Shown here: piece by piece, positions 46,251-57,134 of the stretch
How positions within the stretch are numbered: position 1 is the first letter of the stretch
How the letters are laid out: each line of letters begins with the position of its first letter
Made by a program: the position numbers and the translations under genes
Notes under the pieces: model-generated
Told to the model about the DNA's origin: nothing
What the model saw: the letters and a program-made list of their open reading frames with translations, nothing else
The model's database searches: none
Assembly (NCBI RefSeq): GCF_900156915.1
Contig: NZ_LT732535.1
Location: 575,120-639,119, forward strand
DNA: 64,000 nt
Source of the DNA: Sediminibacillus massiliensis
GTDB lineage: Bacteria; Bacillota; Bacilli; Bacillales; Amphibacillaceae
Direction of reading: 5' to 3'

Positions 46251-48851
46251 TCAGGATTCTTTCGCTTTTTTTTGCAAACTGTACAAGATGTTCATTGCAT
46301 CCATGGGAGTTATATCCATAAAATCGATTTTCATCAGCTCGTCATGCAGTTGACTGTTTTTCTTTTTGACGGGTTTTCCGGTTTTTTGGGTTTCGGCACT
46401 TCCGAAGAAGGACATCTGCAAATCATCTTCTGTTTCATCTGATTGGTTGTTTTCCGTCTTGCCATCTGGCTGCTTTTGTTCCAATTGACGCAGAATCTCG
46501 GTGGCACGGTCTATTAATTGTGCCGGAAGTTCCGCAAGTTTGGCAACATGGATCCCGTAACTTTCATCCGCCGCACCTTCTTGAATCTGATGTAAAAAAA
46601 CAACTTTCCCCTCATATTCCTCAGCTCTGACATGAATGTTTTTCAATTTATCGAGGTCGTCAGCCAGGCTTGTCAACTCGTGATAATGTGTGGAAAAAAG
46701 AGTTTTGGCATGGACATGTTCATGCAAGTGCTCGATAATCGCCTGCGCCAATGCCATACCATCATAAGTACTTGTCCCCCTGCCTATCTCATCTAATAAG
46801 ATAAGGCTGTCTTTAGTTGCCTGTGTGATGGCATGTTTAGCCTCCAGCATCTCCACCATAAAGGTACTCTGCCCTGAGACTAGGTCATCAGCAGCCCCTA
46901 TCCTGGTGAAAATCTGGTCAAACACCGGTAAGTTGGCAGATTCACACGGCACGAAACATCCGATTTGGGCCATGATTGCTGTCAATGCCAGCTGTCTCAT
47001 ATATGTGCTCTTCCCGGACATGTTTGGACCTGTTATCAACAAAATGTCCGTTTCATCGTGCATACTCACTCTGTTCGGAACAAAGCTGCCATCCTTCATC
47101 ACCTTTTCGACGACAGGGTGCCTGCCTTGTTCGATTTGCACTTGCCTGGAATTATTGAAAACCGGTCTGACATAATCATTAGATTCACTGACTGTGGCGA
47201 AACTTTGCAAGACGTCGATTTCACTTACTTTTTCCGCTAACATCTGTAATTCGGGAATAAACTTTTTCACTTTTTCTCTGATTTCTAGAAAAAGTTGGTA
47301 TTCCAAGTCTACACTTTTTTCTTCTGCATCAAGAATCAATGCTTCTTTTTCTTTTAGTTCAGGAGTGATGAATCTTTCAGCATTTGTCAACGTCTGCTTC
47401 CGTTCATACTTTCCTTCGGGGAGCAGGTGCAGATTAGCTTTCGTGACCTCGATGTAATAGCCGAAAACCCGGTTATAACCGATTTTCAGTGAGCGGATTT
47501 TCGTTTCCTGCTTTTCTTTTTGCTCAAGCTCCGTTATCCATTTCTTGCCGTTCTTAGATGCATACCTGAAGTCGTCTAGGCGTCCATCATAGCCATCTTT
47601 GATCAATCCGCCCTCTTTCAATGTTAAGGGGGCGTCTTCATGAATACTTTCTTCCAACAATAAATAAAGTTCCTTCAAATCATCGATGTCCCGGCCGAGC
47701 CCATGGACCCCATTATTTTCGAATTGGCTCAGTATTTCTTTAATCTCCGGTATTTTACCCAGTGATTGCTTTAATTGGATTAAATCCCGGGCATTTACAT
47801 TCCCAAAAGAAACCCTGCCGGCAAGTCTTTCCAAATCGTAGACAGATTGCAGCGCTTCTCTGATCGACTCCCTTTCAAAAAACTGTTCCATGAAGCCTTC
47901 CACGATTTCCAACCGTTTTTCAATACCTGCCAGGTTCATCAATGGCCGCTCGAGCCACTTCTTCAACAACCTGCCTCCCATTGCAGTGACCGTTTGATCA
48001 AGCACCCATAACAAACTTCCTTGTTTTCCTTTTCGCAGAAGCGTCTCGGACAATTCCAGATTTCTTTTCGAATACATATCTAACGTCATATAGTCTTTCA
48101 ACTGGATAATTTGTACAGGTTTCAAATGATCCAACGATCTTCTCTGAGTCTTTTGCAAGTAATTCAACATCCGGCCATATGCTTCCATTAATTCCTTGCT
48201 TTCGTTCAGTTCTTCTGTTAAAGAATCGAACCCTTCTGGAATCTTTGTTTCTTCCTGTATAGAAAGAGTCACTTCAAGTCTCTCTTTCAGTTCTGTCTGA
48301 TATCTTTCATCCAAATCACCTGGTATGACAATTTCCCTGATCGGCCGGTTGAATAGTTCGCTGACTACGGACTGCCAGCCATCCTTGACATTTGCCAAAG
48401 AAGTTTCCCCTGTAGACAAGTCGTTGTACACAACGGTAAAAGAACCATCAGAGCTTTCGTTGATACTGGCGAGGTAATTATTTTCCTTATCATCCAGCAT
48501 CGTTCCTTCCATAATCGTGCCTGGCGTTATCAGTTGTACTACTTCTCTTTTGACAACTCCTTTTGCAGACTTTGGATCTTCCACTTGTTCGCAAATCGCA
48601 ATTTTATAACCCCGCTCTACCAGGGTTTTTATATAATTTTCTGCCGAGTGGTAAGGCACACCGCACATCGGTATCCTTTCCTCTCCTCCGCCATCCCGGC
48701 TCGTCAACGTTATTTCCAATTCTTTGGATGCCATAAGTGCATCGTTAAAGAACATTTCATAAAAATCTCCCAAACGGAAAAAGAGAAAGCAATCTTTGTA
48801 TTCCGCTTTTATCTTGAGATACTGTTGTATCATCGGTGTATATGTAACCAT
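46251..48851 (-). CDS. mutS: DNA mismatch repair protein MutS
   Basis: 866 residues. The mismatch-recognition motif [11 protein letters not shown] (Phe wedge and Glu) lies near residue 25; the ATPase has [13 protein letters not shown] and [12 protein letters not shown]; the C-terminal helix-turn-helix follows, with a tail that can bind the sliding clamp (QMSFF-like LQMSFFG). ATG after GGGGGAA. First gene of mutSL. Confidence 0.98.
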   Translation of the reverse strand: MVTYTPMIQQYLKIKAEYKDCFLFFRLGDFYEMFFNDALMASKELEITLTSRDGGGEERIPMCGVPYHSAENYIKTLVERGYKIAICEQVEDPKSAKGVVKREVVQLITPGTIMEGTMLDDKENNYLASINESSDGSFTVVYNDLSTGETSLANVKDGWQSVVSELFNRPIREIVIPGDLDERYQTELKERLEVTLSIQEETKIPEGFDSLTEELNESKELMEAYGRMLNYLQKTQRRSLDHLKPVQIIQLKDYMTLDMYSKRNLELSETLLRKGKQGSLLWVLDQTVTAMGGRLLKKWLERPLMNLAGIEKRLEIVEGFMEQFFERESIREALQSVYDLERLAGRVSFGNVNARDLIQLKQSLGKIPEIKEILSQFENNGVHGLGRDIDDLKELYLLLEESIHEDAPLTLKEGGLIKDGYDGRLDDFRYASKNGKKWITELEQKEKQETKIRSLKIGYNRVFGYYIEVTKANLHLLPEGKYERKQTLTNAERFITPELKEKEALILDAEEKSVDLEYQLFLEIREKVKKFIPELQMLAEKVSEIDVLQSFATVSESNDYVRPVFNNSRQVQIEQGRHPVVEKVMKDGSFVPNRVSMHDETDILLITGPNMSGKSTYMRQLALTAIMAQIGCFVPCESANLPVFDQIFTRIGAADDLVSGQSTFMVEMLEAKHAITQATKDSLILLDEIGRGTSTYDGMALAQAIIEHLHEHVHAKTLFSTHYHELTSLADDLDKLKNIHVRAEEYEGKVVFLHQIQEGAADESYGIHVAKLAELPAQLIDRATEILRQLEQKQPDGKTENNQSDETEDDLQMSFFGSAETQKTGKPVKKKNSQLHDELMKIDFMDITPMDAMNILYSLQKKAKES

Positions 48852-48980
48852 TTTATTTCCCCCGTAACAAACATACTTCCATTATTATATCATATAAAAC
48901 TGGCATTTCATTCTGTTGTGTTTACTAGTTTTCCGTCCATTTTATGGTTAGTCATCATTAATAAACTTTCTTAGACAGAA

Positions 48981-49010
48981 AAAAATAACGAGAGATTTCT
49001 CCCTCGTTTT
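48981..49010 (-). terminator. Terminator of cotE
   Basis: AACGAG and CTCGTT with inner GAGA/TCTC pairing, then TTATTTTTTT on the minus strand. Confidence 0.75.
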
Positions 49011-49013
49011 TGG

Positions 49014-49577
49014 TTATTCTTCTTCATTTTTAGCAAGGAAATCAGGGTTGATCTCATCAAACTCATCATCCGACAGATCAAAATCCCAATCGTCATCTTC
49101 TCCCACATATCCTTTAGGATCTACTTTGACACATACCTTGGTTTCACCGATAACCTCGACTAAAAATTCCCTCTCTGTTTCTACCAGAATTTTATGGTCG
49201 TTGCTTGATATTTTACATTCCAGGCAGTTTGGCTGCTGGATGACTTTAGCAAAAACCTCAAAATCGTCATTTAATGTCTGGTCATCTTTCACGGATAATT
49301 TTACGTGATCGCAATACTTCACTCGTTCCGTTACTACTTCTGTCTTGGTGTTATCGTTATAGGAGTACCAAACGTTTACATCATAGCTGCCGTTTATCTC
49401 TACAGTATCATCACCTTTTTTATTGGCATTGTATAAGTGGTTAATTACCCAGCAACCAAGAATACTGGAGGGTCTATGTGATGGCGAGATTGTATTCGTG
49501 TCCTGAGTAAATTTACGCCCCTTGCCAATAACGGCTTTTGTTATGATTTCCCGATATTCCTGATCAAGAAATGACAT
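49014..49577 (-). CDS. cotE: Outer spore coat morphogenetic protein CotE
   Basis: 187 residues: [15 protein letters not shown] near the start, [16 protein letters not shown] at about 36-51, then beta-rich segments and a very acidic C-terminal tail ([12 protein letters not shown]). These mark CotE, which recruits the outer coat around the forespore in the mother cell. ATG with AGGAGG at 11 nt. Location between mutS and ricA is conserved in bacilli. Confidence 0.95.
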   Translation of the reverse strand: MSFLDQEYREIITKAVIGKGRKFTQDTNTISPSHRPSSILGCWVINHLYNANKKGDDTVEINGSYDVNVWYSYNDNTKTEVVTERVKYCDHVKLSVKDDQTLNDDFEVFAKVIQQPNCLECKISSNDHKILVETEREFLVEVIGETKVCVKVDPKGYVGEDDDWDFDLSDDEFDEINPDFLAKNEEE

Positions 49578-49737
49578 AAGAACTAAAACCTCCTCTTTTT
49601 TTCATAGTCATTTTATGCATGGCATTCACCTAAAGTGCATAACTTTCCTGTTTTCAATTAGGAAGTGACATGAAAGGTTCTAATCCATCCTATGCAAAAG
49701 CCTATCGAATTGTACTATCCCGGCAGAATAAAAAACA

Positions 49738-49768
49738 AAAAAAAGCCTGGCAATGAGCCAGACTTTTT
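49738..49768 (-). terminator. Terminator of miaB-ricA
   Basis: CTGGC-tcatt-GCCAG hairpin with a long T-tract on the minus strand. Confidence 0.8.
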
Positions 49769-49774
49769 GGTTGA

Positions 49775-50200
49775 TCAATGGCTGCAAGAACTGTTTTGCG
49801 ATTTCGTTCCTGTTTCGCCGGCTAGAATATCTCCACCTGTCGATCTAATTACTTCATTGGTGACCTCACGTGCGATTGTGTTGGTAACCATTTGCAAAAT
49901 GTCATTTATGACAACTTGTGATTCCTTGAATTCCTGCACGACAGGTATGTCATCAATCTCTTTTTCGATTCGGTCTAACTCAGTTTCCACCTTTTTCAAA
50001 GCCTCTTCTTTTCCATATGCTTGAAAGTTGACAGCTTGTTTTTGCAGGGCCTTCAGCTTTTTAATTAAAATTTGAACTTTTTGATTTTCATTCAATTTCG
50101 CTTCTATTTGTTTAAAACGATCAATTTCTTCTGTATTCGCCATCATATTAGCAAGTTTATTCGCTTCTTCCATTACCTGTTTCCTAGTGTATTCCGCCAT
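49775..50200 (-). CDS. ricA: RicA/YmcA, RicAFT complex subunit (YlbF family)
   Basis: 141 residues, almost all helical (KLANMMANTEEIDRF; KALQKQAVNFQAYGKEEAL), with a single Cys in the C-terminal tail. RicA with RicF and RicT binds iron-sulphur clusters and works with RNase Y in mRNA maturation, biofilm and sporulation control in B. subtilis. The rny gene lies at 57128-58690. ATG directly follows the miaB stop. Confidence 0.93.
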   Translation of the reverse strand: MAEYTRKQVMEEANKLANMMANTEEIDRFKQIEAKLNENQKVQILIKKLKALQKQAVNFQAYGKEEALKKVETELDRIEKEIDDIPVVQEFKESQVVINDILQMVTNTIAREVTNEVIRSTGGDILAGETGTKSQNSSCSH

Positions 50201-51781
50201 TTATTTCACCTCGATAGCTTTCTCTGCCAATTCTCCGTCAAGAGACCAAGTTTTTGCATTGATTATTTTCACTTCCACAATCTTACCGATCATAGACTTC
50301 GGTGCTTTGAAGTTTACAAGTTTGTTTCTTTCTGTGTAACCTGCGAGTACGTCCGGATTCTTTTTACTTTCCCCTTCTACTAGCACTTTCACAGTCTTTC
50401 CTTCATATTTTTGCATCGCCTCGGCAGCCTGCTTATTCACGAGTTTATTCAATCGTTGCAACCGTTCTTTCTTGACCTCCATCGGTACATTGTCTTCCCA
50501 TCTTGCAGCAGGTGTACCTTCTCTTGGAGAGTAAATAAAAGTGTAGGCACTTTCGAACCCGACTTCTTCGACCAATGATAAGGTCTCTTCAAATTGTTCT
50601 TCTGTTTCATTCGGAAAACCGACGATTATATCAGTAGTCAATGTAGCATTCGGCATTGCAGTCCGGATTTTATCGACAAGTTCAAGATATCTTTCCCTCG
50701 TATAACGCCTTGCCATCACTCTGAGCACTTCAGAACTTCCCGATTGAACCGGAAGATGGATATGGTCTAATAAGTTGCCGCCCTTAGCGAGTACTTCAAT
50801 CAAGCGATCATCGAAGTCCCTGGGATGGGAAGTGGTAAAACGAACCCTCGGAATATCGATTTTATGAATTTCATCCATTAAATCCCCAAGTCCGTATTCC
50901 ATGTCAGTAAAGTCTTTTCCATAAGCATTAACATTCTGACCAAGCAGAGTGATTTCTTTATATCCTTGTGCTGCGAGCTGTCGCACTTCTTGAATAATAT
51001 CCTCCGGACGACGGCTTCTTTCTTTACCACGGGTATAGGGAACAATGCAATATGTACAGAACTTATCACAACCATACATAATATTGACCCATCCTTTTAT
51101 TTTTCCTTTTCGGACTTTCGGAAGGTTTTCGATGATATCTCCTTCCTTAGACCATACCTCCACAACCATTTCCTTTCCAAACATTGCTTCCTTTAAAAGC
51201 TGTGGCAAACGATGGATATTATGGGTCCCGAAAATCATATCAATGAATGGATGTTTCTTAAGAATCCTGTTGACGACTGATTCCTCCTGGGACATACAAC
51301 CGCACACACCTAAAATAACATCGGGGTTTTCTGTTTTCAGTGTTTTTAAGTGGCCTATCTCACCGAAAACTTTATTCTCTGCATTTTCACGAATCGCACA
51401 AGTGTTTAAAAGGATGATATCTGCTTCTTTTGCTTCGTTTGTCGATTGATAACCCATATCCGTCAACAGTCCTGCCATCACTTCTGTGTCATGCTCGTTC
51501 ATTTGACATCCGTAAGTACGGATCAGGAACTTCTTGTCCTTGCCAATATTTTTCATATCGTCAGGAACATTATAATCATAATGAATTTGTACATCTTCCC
51601 GGCGGCGTTTTTTTGCTTTTTTTAAGTTTGGCGGCTCGTAAGTAGTCTGAAAATACTTGCCGATCAATTCTTCAGAATCCGTATTTTTTATACGGTCCAG
51701 GTTGCTGTCCTGTGCGGATTTTATGTCCGTTGGTTCAGCCTGTTTAATTTGGTTCATTTCTTTCCGTTGTTGTTCATTCAT
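50201..51781 (-). CDS. miaB: tRNA 2-methylthio-N6-isopentenyladenosine synthase MiaB
   Basis: Radical-SAM methylthiotransferase. 526 residues with an N-terminal extension of about 80 residues as in bacilli. It has the auxiliary cluster Cys ([24 protein letters not shown]), the radical-SAM motif CDKFCTYC, and a C-terminal TRAM domain. Acts after MiaA. ATG after AAGGAAGGAG. Cotranscribed with ricA. Confidence 0.97.
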   Translation of the reverse strand: MNEQQRKEMNQIKQAEPTDIKSAQDSNLDRIKNTDSEELIGKYFQTTYEPPNLKKAKKRRREDVQIHYDYNVPDDMKNIGKDKKFLIRTYGCQMNEHDTEVMAGLLTDMGYQSTNEAKEADIILLNTCAIRENAENKVFGEIGHLKTLKTENPDVILGVCGCMSQEESVVNRILKKHPFIDMIFGTHNIHRLPQLLKEAMFGKEMVVEVWSKEGDIIENLPKVRKGKIKGWVNIMYGCDKFCTYCIVPYTRGKERSRRPEDIIQEVRQLAAQGYKEITLLGQNVNAYGKDFTDMEYGLGDLMDEIHKIDIPRVRFTTSHPRDFDDRLIEVLAKGGNLLDHIHLPVQSGSSEVLRVMARRYTRERYLELVDKIRTAMPNATLTTDIIVGFPNETEEQFEETLSLVEEVGFESAYTFIYSPREGTPAARWEDNVPMEVKKERLQRLNKLVNKQAAEAMQKYEGKTVKVLVEGESKKNPDVLAGYTERNKLVNFKAPKSMIGKIVEVKIINAKTWSLDGELAEKAIEVK

Positions 51782-52050
51782 TTACGGAAACTCCTTCCTT
51801 AAAACACTTAACTAGTGTGAAACCCTGTTCCCATGCACTGCACTCTCCCCATACTTTGGTATCTCTTCAACTACCCAGTATAGGCAAATAGCGACATAGT
51901 GACATTTTTATTTCCTGTGATTCTGATGATTGTTGAGCCATACACTCGCTACGGCAGAACTCTTCGCTGTTAGGAGTTTTCTGAATTTATAGTTGGAATA
52001 ACCCATGTTAGAAATATTATAGGACCACCTCACACTTAATCAAAAATCCC
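51782..52050. other. Intergenic region upstream of miaB
   Basis: About 270 bp with no ORF carrying a Shine-Dalgarno and no recognisable RNA element. The miaB promoter should be here but was not placed. Confidence 0.3.
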
Positions 52051-52200
52051 ATCATAAGCGAAGGAAAATGCGAGACTCCAGTGGGAAAGGAATAGTCTAA
52101 AGACCCCATAGGTGGCGCTTTTTGCCAGCGAGGAGGCTGAAGCGTTCCCCACGGAAAGCGAGCGTTTTTCCGCAGCGCTGGACTACCACTCAATCCGAAA
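52050..52200. repeat. Bacillaceae intergenic repeat element
   Basis: About 150 bp with the pattern GCGAGACTCC-AGTGGGAA ... GACCCCATAGG ... GCGAGGAGGCTGAAGCG ... CCACGGAAAGCGAGCG ... CAGCGCTGGACTACCA. From memory, similar sequences recur between genes in many Bacillus relatives and give rise to spurious ORFs. The halves pair (GGAAAA with TTTTTCC, TGGGAA with TTCCCCA, GGC with GCC), giving a long imperfect hairpin. Function unknown. Confidence 0.65.
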
Positions 52201-52380
52201 AGGATGATAGGAAGCCACACACAAGTTATGTCGCAGTTTATATATTTTGCGCAAAGTTATTCTTCAGAAAAACAGCTTTCCAGAACAAGGTTTTCCAATT
52301 TAACTATTATACCAAGCAATCCTGAAAAAAATAAAGAGCTTATGCATTAATTATACGTGATTTCATTTCAATAAAAAAGG

Positions 52381-52413
52381 AAGTGGAAGAAACTAAAAAC
52401 GTTTCTCCCACTT
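52381..52413 (-). terminator. Terminator of tdh-kbl
   Basis: AAGTGG-aAGAAAC and GTTTCTc-CCACTT arms; CCTTTTTTATT follows on the minus strand. Confidence 0.75.
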
Positions 52414-52426
52414 TAAAACCAGGATA

Positions 52427-53605
52427 TCAGGACAGGATGCCAAGCTTTTTGCCGGCTTTTTCAAATGCCGAGAGGGCTTCTGACAATTCTTCACGGGAAT
52501 GCTCCGCAGTCACTATCGTCCGGACTCTGGCCTTCCCTCTTTGTACAGTAGGAAAAGTGATCCCTTGTGCGAATACCCCTTCTTCGAATAATTGATCGGA
52601 AAATTTATGTGCGAGACCGTCGTCACCGATCATTACGGGTGTGATCGGCGTTTCACTAATCCCGATGTCAAAACCGAGTGTTTCCAACCCTTTTTTGAAG
52701 TATTTGGTATTTTCCCACAGCTTATCGATCAACTCTGGTTCTTCCAGAAGGACATCGATAGCTGTATCGCATGCCGCCGTCACAGCAGGCGGATGGGAAG
52801 TACTGAATAAGAATGGTCTGCCCTTGTGAATCAGATAATCCTTCAATGTCTGCGTACTGGCCACATAGCCTCCCAGTACTCCTATTGCTTTGCTTAACGT
52901 ACCGACTTGAATATGAACTCTTCCATCAAGCCCAAAATGATTTACTGTTCCACGTCCGTTTTCCCCCAGCACTCCGCTTGCATGGGCATCGTCCACCATA
53001 ATAAGTGCATCATATTTTTCGGCCAGTTCCACAATTTCAGGAAGAGGGGCAATATTTCCGTCCATCGAAAACACACCGTCTGTTACCACTAAACGTGTAC
53101 GATAATCCATACTTTCTTTAAGTGCCTGTTCCAAAGATTCCATATTCACATGTTTATAGACTTTGCGGGCAGCTTTTGTCAGGCGGATTCCATCGATAAT
53201 AGAAGCATGGTTCAATTCATCCGAAATCACTACATCCTCATTTGTTAAGATAGAAGAAAGGACTCCTTGATTCGTCGTAAATCCGGACTGGAAAACCAAA
53301 GCCGCCTCCGTATGTTTAAATTCTGCAAGTTTATTCTCAAAGTTTTCATGCATTTTCAACGTACCGGCAATTGTCCTGACAGATCCAGTTCCAGCTCCGT
53401 ATTCACGTACAGCTTCCTCTGCTGATTTTTTCATACGGGTATGGGAAGTCAGTCCAAGATAGTTATTGGAAGAAAGCTGAATTACTTCCTTACCTCTAAT
53501 AGTGACCCTGGATCCCTGGGCTGATTCCAAAGGTATCAATTGCCGGAAAGTTCCTTCACTTTTCATTTCTTCCAGTTGTTTCTGTAAATATTCAAAACCT
53601 TTCAT
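52427..53605 (-). CDS. kbl: Glycine C-acetyltransferase (2-amino-3-ketobutyrate CoA ligase)
   Basis: Cleaves 2-amino-3-oxobutyrate with CoA into glycine and acetyl-CoA, after Tdh. 392 residues of the alpha-oxoamine synthase family: [35 protein letters not shown] and the PLP lysine in [15 protein letters not shown] after GGAGGAG. Lies 22 bp after tdh. Confidence 0.95.
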   Translation of the reverse strand: MKGFEYLQKQLEEMKSEGTFRQLIPLESAQGSRVTIRGKEVIQLSSNNYLGLTSHTRMKKSAEEAVREYGAGTGSVRTIAGTLKMHENFENKLAEFKHTEAALVFQSGFTTNQGVLSSILTNEDVVISDELNHASIIDGIRLTKAARKVYKHVNMESLEQALKESMDYRTRLVVTDGVFSMDGNIAPLPEIVELAEKYDALIMVDDAHASGVLGENGRGTVNHFGLDGRVHIQVGTLSKAIGVLGGYVASTQTLKDYLIHKGRPFLFSTSHPPAVTAACDTAIDVLLEEPELIDKLWENTKYFKKGLETLGFDIGISETPITPVMIGDDGLAHKFSDQLFEEGVFAQGITFPTVQRGKARVRTIVTAEHSREELSEALSAFEKAGKKLGILS

Positions 53606-53627
53606 TCCATCTCCTCCACTCTATTAA

Positions 53628-54668
53628 TTATGGATGTAGCACAACTTTACCACAGTTTCCCAGATTCATTAATTCAAAGCCTTTTTCAAACTCTTCCAAC
53701 GGGAAGTGGTGGGTAATCATTGGTGTCAGATCAACTTGGCCTGAATGAAGCAATCCGGACACCTGCTGCCAGGTTTCAAACATTTTCCTGCCTGTGATCC
53801 CCTGTACTGATATTCCTTTGAAGACAATATCATTTGTAATATCTATTGTTACTGGTTTGGTCGGAAGGCTGAGGATGGACATTCTGCCGCCATTTGTAAT
53901 CATTTTGAATCCTTGATCAATGGCGACGGGATGACCACTCATTTCGCAGACTACATCGACTCCATTAAGTTGTGTAAGCTTCTGGATAATCTCCAAGGGA
54001 TCAGATTCACCGGAATTAATGACAGAAGTCGCTCCCATTTTTTCTGCCAATTCCAGACGATACTCATTTAAATCAAGCGCTATCACTTGAGAAGCACCTG
54101 CTGCTTTCGCTACACCGACTGCCATAAGCCCGATTGGACCACAGCCAATTATAGCTACAGACTTTCCGACTACATCTCCGCTCAATACAGTATGGACAGC
54201 ATTACCCATCGGTTCTTGTACAGAAGCTATATGTTCCGGCATGTCACTTGGATTTTTCCAAAGATTCTCTTCCGGCAGTGCGACATATTCAGCAAAACAA
54301 CCGTCCCTATCGACTCCTATAATTTCCGTATTTGCACAAATATGATACTTGCCGGACAAGCACTGGGAACATTGGTGACATACAATATGTGTTTCTGCGC
54401 TTACAAAATCTCCTGTTTTTACCTTGCTTACTTTATCACCAATCTCGACCACTTCCCCGGAAAACTCATGGCCGAAAACATAAGGCGGATTTATTCTGGC
54501 CTGCGACCATTCATCCCAATTGTAAATGTGAACATCAGTCCCGCAAATAGAGGTCGCCTTTACTTTTATCAATACTTCTTTTTCCTTGATCTCCGGGATT
54601 TTGACTTGCTTTAAGACTGCACCCTTTTGCCTGCCATTTTTAACGATCGCTTTCATCATTCCATTCAC
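53628..54668 (-). CDS. tdh: L-threonine 3-dehydrogenase
   Basis: Zinc-dependent medium-chain dehydrogenase that oxidises threonine with NAD+. 346 residues: catalytic-zinc CGTDVHIYNWD, GHEFSGEVVEIG, the structural-zinc cysteines in CHQCSQCLSGKYHIC, and the Rossmann GCGPIGLMAVG. Start GTG at 54668 has AGGAG at 11 nt and gives a family-like N-terminus; GTG 54677 and ATG 54659 are alternatives. Operon tdh-kbl degrades threonine to glycine and acetyl-CoA. Confidence 0.95.
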   Translation of the reverse strand: MNGMMKAIVKNGRQKGAVLKQVKIPEIKEKEVLIKVKATSICGTDVHIYNWDEWSQARINPPYVFGHEFSGEVVEIGDKVSKVKTGDFVSAETHIVCHQCSQCLSGKYHICANTEIIGVDRDGCFAEYVALPEENLWKNPSDMPEHIASVQEPMGNAVHTVLSGDVVGKSVAIIGCGPIGLMAVGVAKAAGASQVIALDLNEYRLELAEKMGATSVINSGESDPLEIIQKLTQLNGVDVVCEMSGHPVAIDQGFKMITNGGRMSILSLPTKPVTIDITNDIVFKGISVQGITGRKMFETWQQVSGLLHSGQVDLTPMITHHFPLEEFEKGFELMNLGNCGKVVLHP

Positions 54669-54784
54669 AGTGAACACAACTCCTCAAAGAAAAGCTCATT
54701 TCTAGTTGATATACATTTATTTTAACACGCAATAAAAATATTACAATCCGCACTGTCCTTCTGATAAATACATTTGCACATATA

Positions 54785-54819
54785 AAAAAGCAACAGATCT
54801 GCAGGTAGATTCTGTTGCT
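54785..54819 (-). terminator. Terminator of the dipeptidase gene
   Basis: AGCAACAGA-tCT and AG-aTCTGTTGCT hairpin, TTTTTTAT on the minus strand. Confidence 0.85.
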
Positions 54820-54842
54820 GCTATCCGTAGCTTAATGGTTCT

Positions 54843-55760
54843 TCAATCAGGAAACTTTTCTATAAAGTTACGGTGTGTAATGTATTCGATTTGTTCCCTT
54901 GAGCAAAAGTGAGGCAGGCCATCAAGTAAATAATCATAATCCAGCTGATTATTGAGTCGTAAAGTCGGCCCTGTTGTTCCATCGAAGTCAGAGCCAAACC
55001 CAAGACATTTTTCAGCTCCCATTTGGAGAAAATAATCGATATGATAAAAAACATCTTTGTAAGAGGGATTTGGGCCATCTTTTATAAAGTCGGGTTCAAA
55101 AGTGACTCCTATCCACCCATTTTTCTCTATCAACTTATGTATTTGCCGATCATCCAAATTCCTGGGATGCGAAGCCAACTTTTTGGCGTTTGAATGACTG
55201 GCCATTGGATAATCCGCCAATTCGACCGCATCAAAGAATCCTTTATAAGAAATATGAGAAAGATCTGTCCACACTTTGGCTTTGTTCAACAAATCGATGA
55301 TTTCTTCTCCAAACGAACTTACCCCTGCGCCGCGCTTTTCCAGAATCCCGTCTGCTACTGCATTGGATTGATTCCATGTCAATCCTACCGCTTTTACACC
55401 AAGTTGAATGAACGTTTCCATTTTTGATATATCTCTTCCGATTGAATGACAACCTTCTAAAGTGAGAATTGCCCCTTTTTCCTGTTCCTTCAGTGACAAA
55501 ATATCTTCCTTCGAACGAATCATTTTGATATCCGGATATGGATCGATGATTTTTTTATAGAAAATGTTCACCATTTCTAATGCCGAGTGGAATTGTCGTT
55601 CTTCTGGAACTTCTTCTGGTACGAAGATAGCAAAACACTGGACTTTCACCGGACTTTTCTTCCAATTCACATAATTGACTTGTAATTCCTCGCTGTCAAA
55701 AAAAGAAATATTCCGTTCCCAAATTTTCAATAGAACATCACAGTGGGCATCTATTATCAT
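54843..55760 (-). CDS. Membrane dipeptidase family M19
   Basis: 305 residues. A zinc dipeptidase of the renal-dipeptidase type: DAHCDVLLKIWER (His-x-Asp), LTLEGCHSIG with the bridging Glu, VGLTWNQSN, DLSHIS, ASHSNAKKLASHPRNL, and GFGSDFDGT near the end. There is no signal peptide, so it acts in the cytosol despite the family name. ATG at 55760 after AAGGAG. Confidence 0.92.
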   Translation of the reverse strand: MIIDAHCDVLLKIWERNISFFDSEELQVNYVNWKKSPVKVQCFAIFVPEEVPEERQFHSALEMVNIFYKKIIDPYPDIKMIRSKEDILSLKEQEKGAILTLEGCHSIGRDISKMETFIQLGVKAVGLTWNQSNAVADGILEKRGAGVSSFGEEIIDLLNKAKVWTDLSHISYKGFFDAVELADYPMASHSNAKKLASHPRNLDDRQIHKLIEKNGWIGVTFEPDFIKDGPNPSYKDVFYHIDYFLQMGAEKCLGFGSDFDGTTGPTLRLNNQLDYDYLLDGLPHFCSREQIEYITHRNFIEKFPD

Positions 55761-55803
55761 ATGAATCTTAACTCCTTCCAAAAAATCGCAGCCATGAAAA
55801 ATA

Positions 55804-55832
55804 AAGCCTGTTTGTTAGATCAAACAGGCTTA
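55804..55832 (-). terminator. Terminator of spoVS
   Basis: AAGCCTGTTTG-ttagat-CAAACAGGCTT perfect hairpin, TATTTTT on the minus strand. Confidence 0.85.
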
Positions 55833-55853
55833 AAATAATATCTATATGATGGT

Positions 55854-56114
55854 TTATCTAGGTTCAATAATCAATTTAATTGCTGTACGCTCCTCATTAT
55901 CAATCATAATATCTGTAAAAGCTGGGATACAAATTAAGTCAACTCCACTTGGGGCTACAAATCCTCGGGCAATTGCAACTGCTTTCACGGCTTGGTTTAA
56001 TGCACCAGCGCCGATAGCCTGAATTTCCGCTGAACCGCGTTCTCTTAGAACATTCGCAAGCGCACCCGCTACTGAATTCGGATTCGATTTAGCTGAAACT
56101 TTTAATATTTCCAC
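55854..56114 (-). CDS. spoVS: Stage V sporulation protein S
   Basis: 86 residues, Alba-like fold, extremely conserved family: LKVSAKSNPNSVAGALA, AIGAGALNQAVKAVAIARG and the C-terminal TAIKLIIEPR. Affects sporulation progression and septation in B. subtilis. GTG start with AGGAGG at 8 nt. A sigma-H-like promoter lies about 50 bp upstream. Confidence 0.97.
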   Translation of the reverse strand: MEILKVSAKSNPNSVAGALANVLRERGSAEIQAIGAGALNQAVKAVAIARGFVAPSGVDLICIPAFTDIMIDNEERTAIKLIIEPR

Positions 56115-56160
56115 TACTAGTACCTCCTTCGTTTACTAAAGTTGTTTCCACTTTTACTAT

Positions 56161-56188
56161 ATTCTTGGAGAAGACAGTTATTCCCTTT
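56161..56188 (-). promoter_or_regulatory. Sigma-H-like promoter of spoVS
   Basis: AAAGGGAAT (56180-56188), 12-bp spacer, CAAGAAT (56161-56167) on the minus strand: one mismatch in each half to RNAGGAWWW and RNNGAAT. spoVS is sigma-H controlled in B. subtilis. Confidence 0.55.
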
Positions 56189-56222
56189 TATTATGAAGGA
56201 ATTTTTCTAAAAATTCAAATAA

Positions 56223-57020
56223 TCAGCCGAAAAATGGGTGGTCATCATTAATAAGAATTCTGTCAATTTTTTTTGTTTTTCCCGACGTATCGTCGATATC
56301 CACTATCACCGCACTTAATTGTGTTCTTCCCTTTTTCGTCACTTCGAAACGTACAGGCAAATTTGTCAGAAATCTTTTCAAAACAGCTTCCCGGTCTGTT
56401 CCGAGTATTCCATCGTAAGGGCCTGTCATGCCCACATCTGTTATATAACCAGTCCCTTGAGGCAGCACCCGTTCATCTGCAGTCTGGACGTGTGTATGTG
56501 TACCTACAACCATACTGACCCTTCCGTCTAAATACCAGGCCATGGCTTGCTTTTCGCTCGTTGCTTCAGCATGAAAATCAACAAATATATGGTTCGTCTT
56601 CTTTTTTGCTTCTTCTATCAATGCATCTGCTTTGCGGAACGGATCATCCAAAGGCGGAAGAAAAGTTCTGCCTTGTAAATTGATCACCGCTAGTGTGAGT
56701 TTGTTTGATTTTACGAACACGAGGCCTTTTCCCGGTGTCCCTTCAGGGAAGTTGGCAGGTCTCACCATACAGTCAGCATCGTCTATAAATTCAAAGAGTT
56801 CCTTTTTGTCCCAAGTATGATTCCCCATTGTGATTGCTTGTGCCCCCGCTTCAAGCAATTGTTTATAAATTTTTTCGGTTATCCCTTTACCTGATGCTGC
56901 GTTTTCTCCATTAACAATGCTGATATGCGGCTGGAACTTCTGCTTCAGTTTAGGTAAATACTCTGTCACCATTTCTCTTCCAGGCGCTCCTACTATATCA
57001 CCGATAAACAAAATTCTCAT
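56223..57020 (-). CDS. ymdB: YmdB family metallophosphoesterase
   Basis: 265 residues: GDIVGAPGRE at about 7-16, NGENAASGKGIT, MGNHTWDKKE, DFHAEATSEK and GTHTHVQTAD give the dinuclear metal site of the TIGR00282-type phosphodiesterases. YmdB hydrolyses cyclic nucleotides and affects RNase Y-linked motility and biofilm choice in B. subtilis; it sits directly downstream of rny here too. ATG 57020 has GGATGATG upstream. Confidence 0.93.
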   Translation of the reverse strand: MRILFIGDIVGAPGREMVTEYLPKLKQKFQPHISIVNGENAASGKGITEKIYKQLLEAGAQAITMGNHTWDKKELFEFIDDADCMVRPANFPEGTPGKGLVFVKSNKLTLAVINLQGRTFLPPLDDPFRKADALIEEAKKKTNHIFVDFHAEATSEKQAMAWYLDGRVSMVVGTHTHVQTADERVLPQGTGYITDVGMTGPYDGILGTDREAVLKRFLTNLPVRFEVTKKGRTQLSAVIVDIDDTSGKTKKIDRILINDDHPFFG

Positions 57021-57103
57021 AAATACATCATCCATTCTTTGTCATTGTTTCATTCAGTTTCACACAGACGGCCATCGATGTCAAAATCTCCCCAGCCGCA
57101 AAA

Positions 57104-57134
57104 AAATAAAGCGGCTGAATGGCCGCTTTATTTT
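57104..57134 (-). terminator. Terminator of rny
   Basis: AAATAAAGCGGC and GCCGCTTTATTT; the rny stop codon lies in the 5' arm. TTTTTTT follows on the minus strand. Confidence 0.85.

Noticed and set aside
52017-52220. 67-codon minus-strand ORF and the overlapping plus-strand ORF in the kbl-miaB gap
   Set aside because: Both are translations of the intergenic repeat element, a known source of spurious ORFs.
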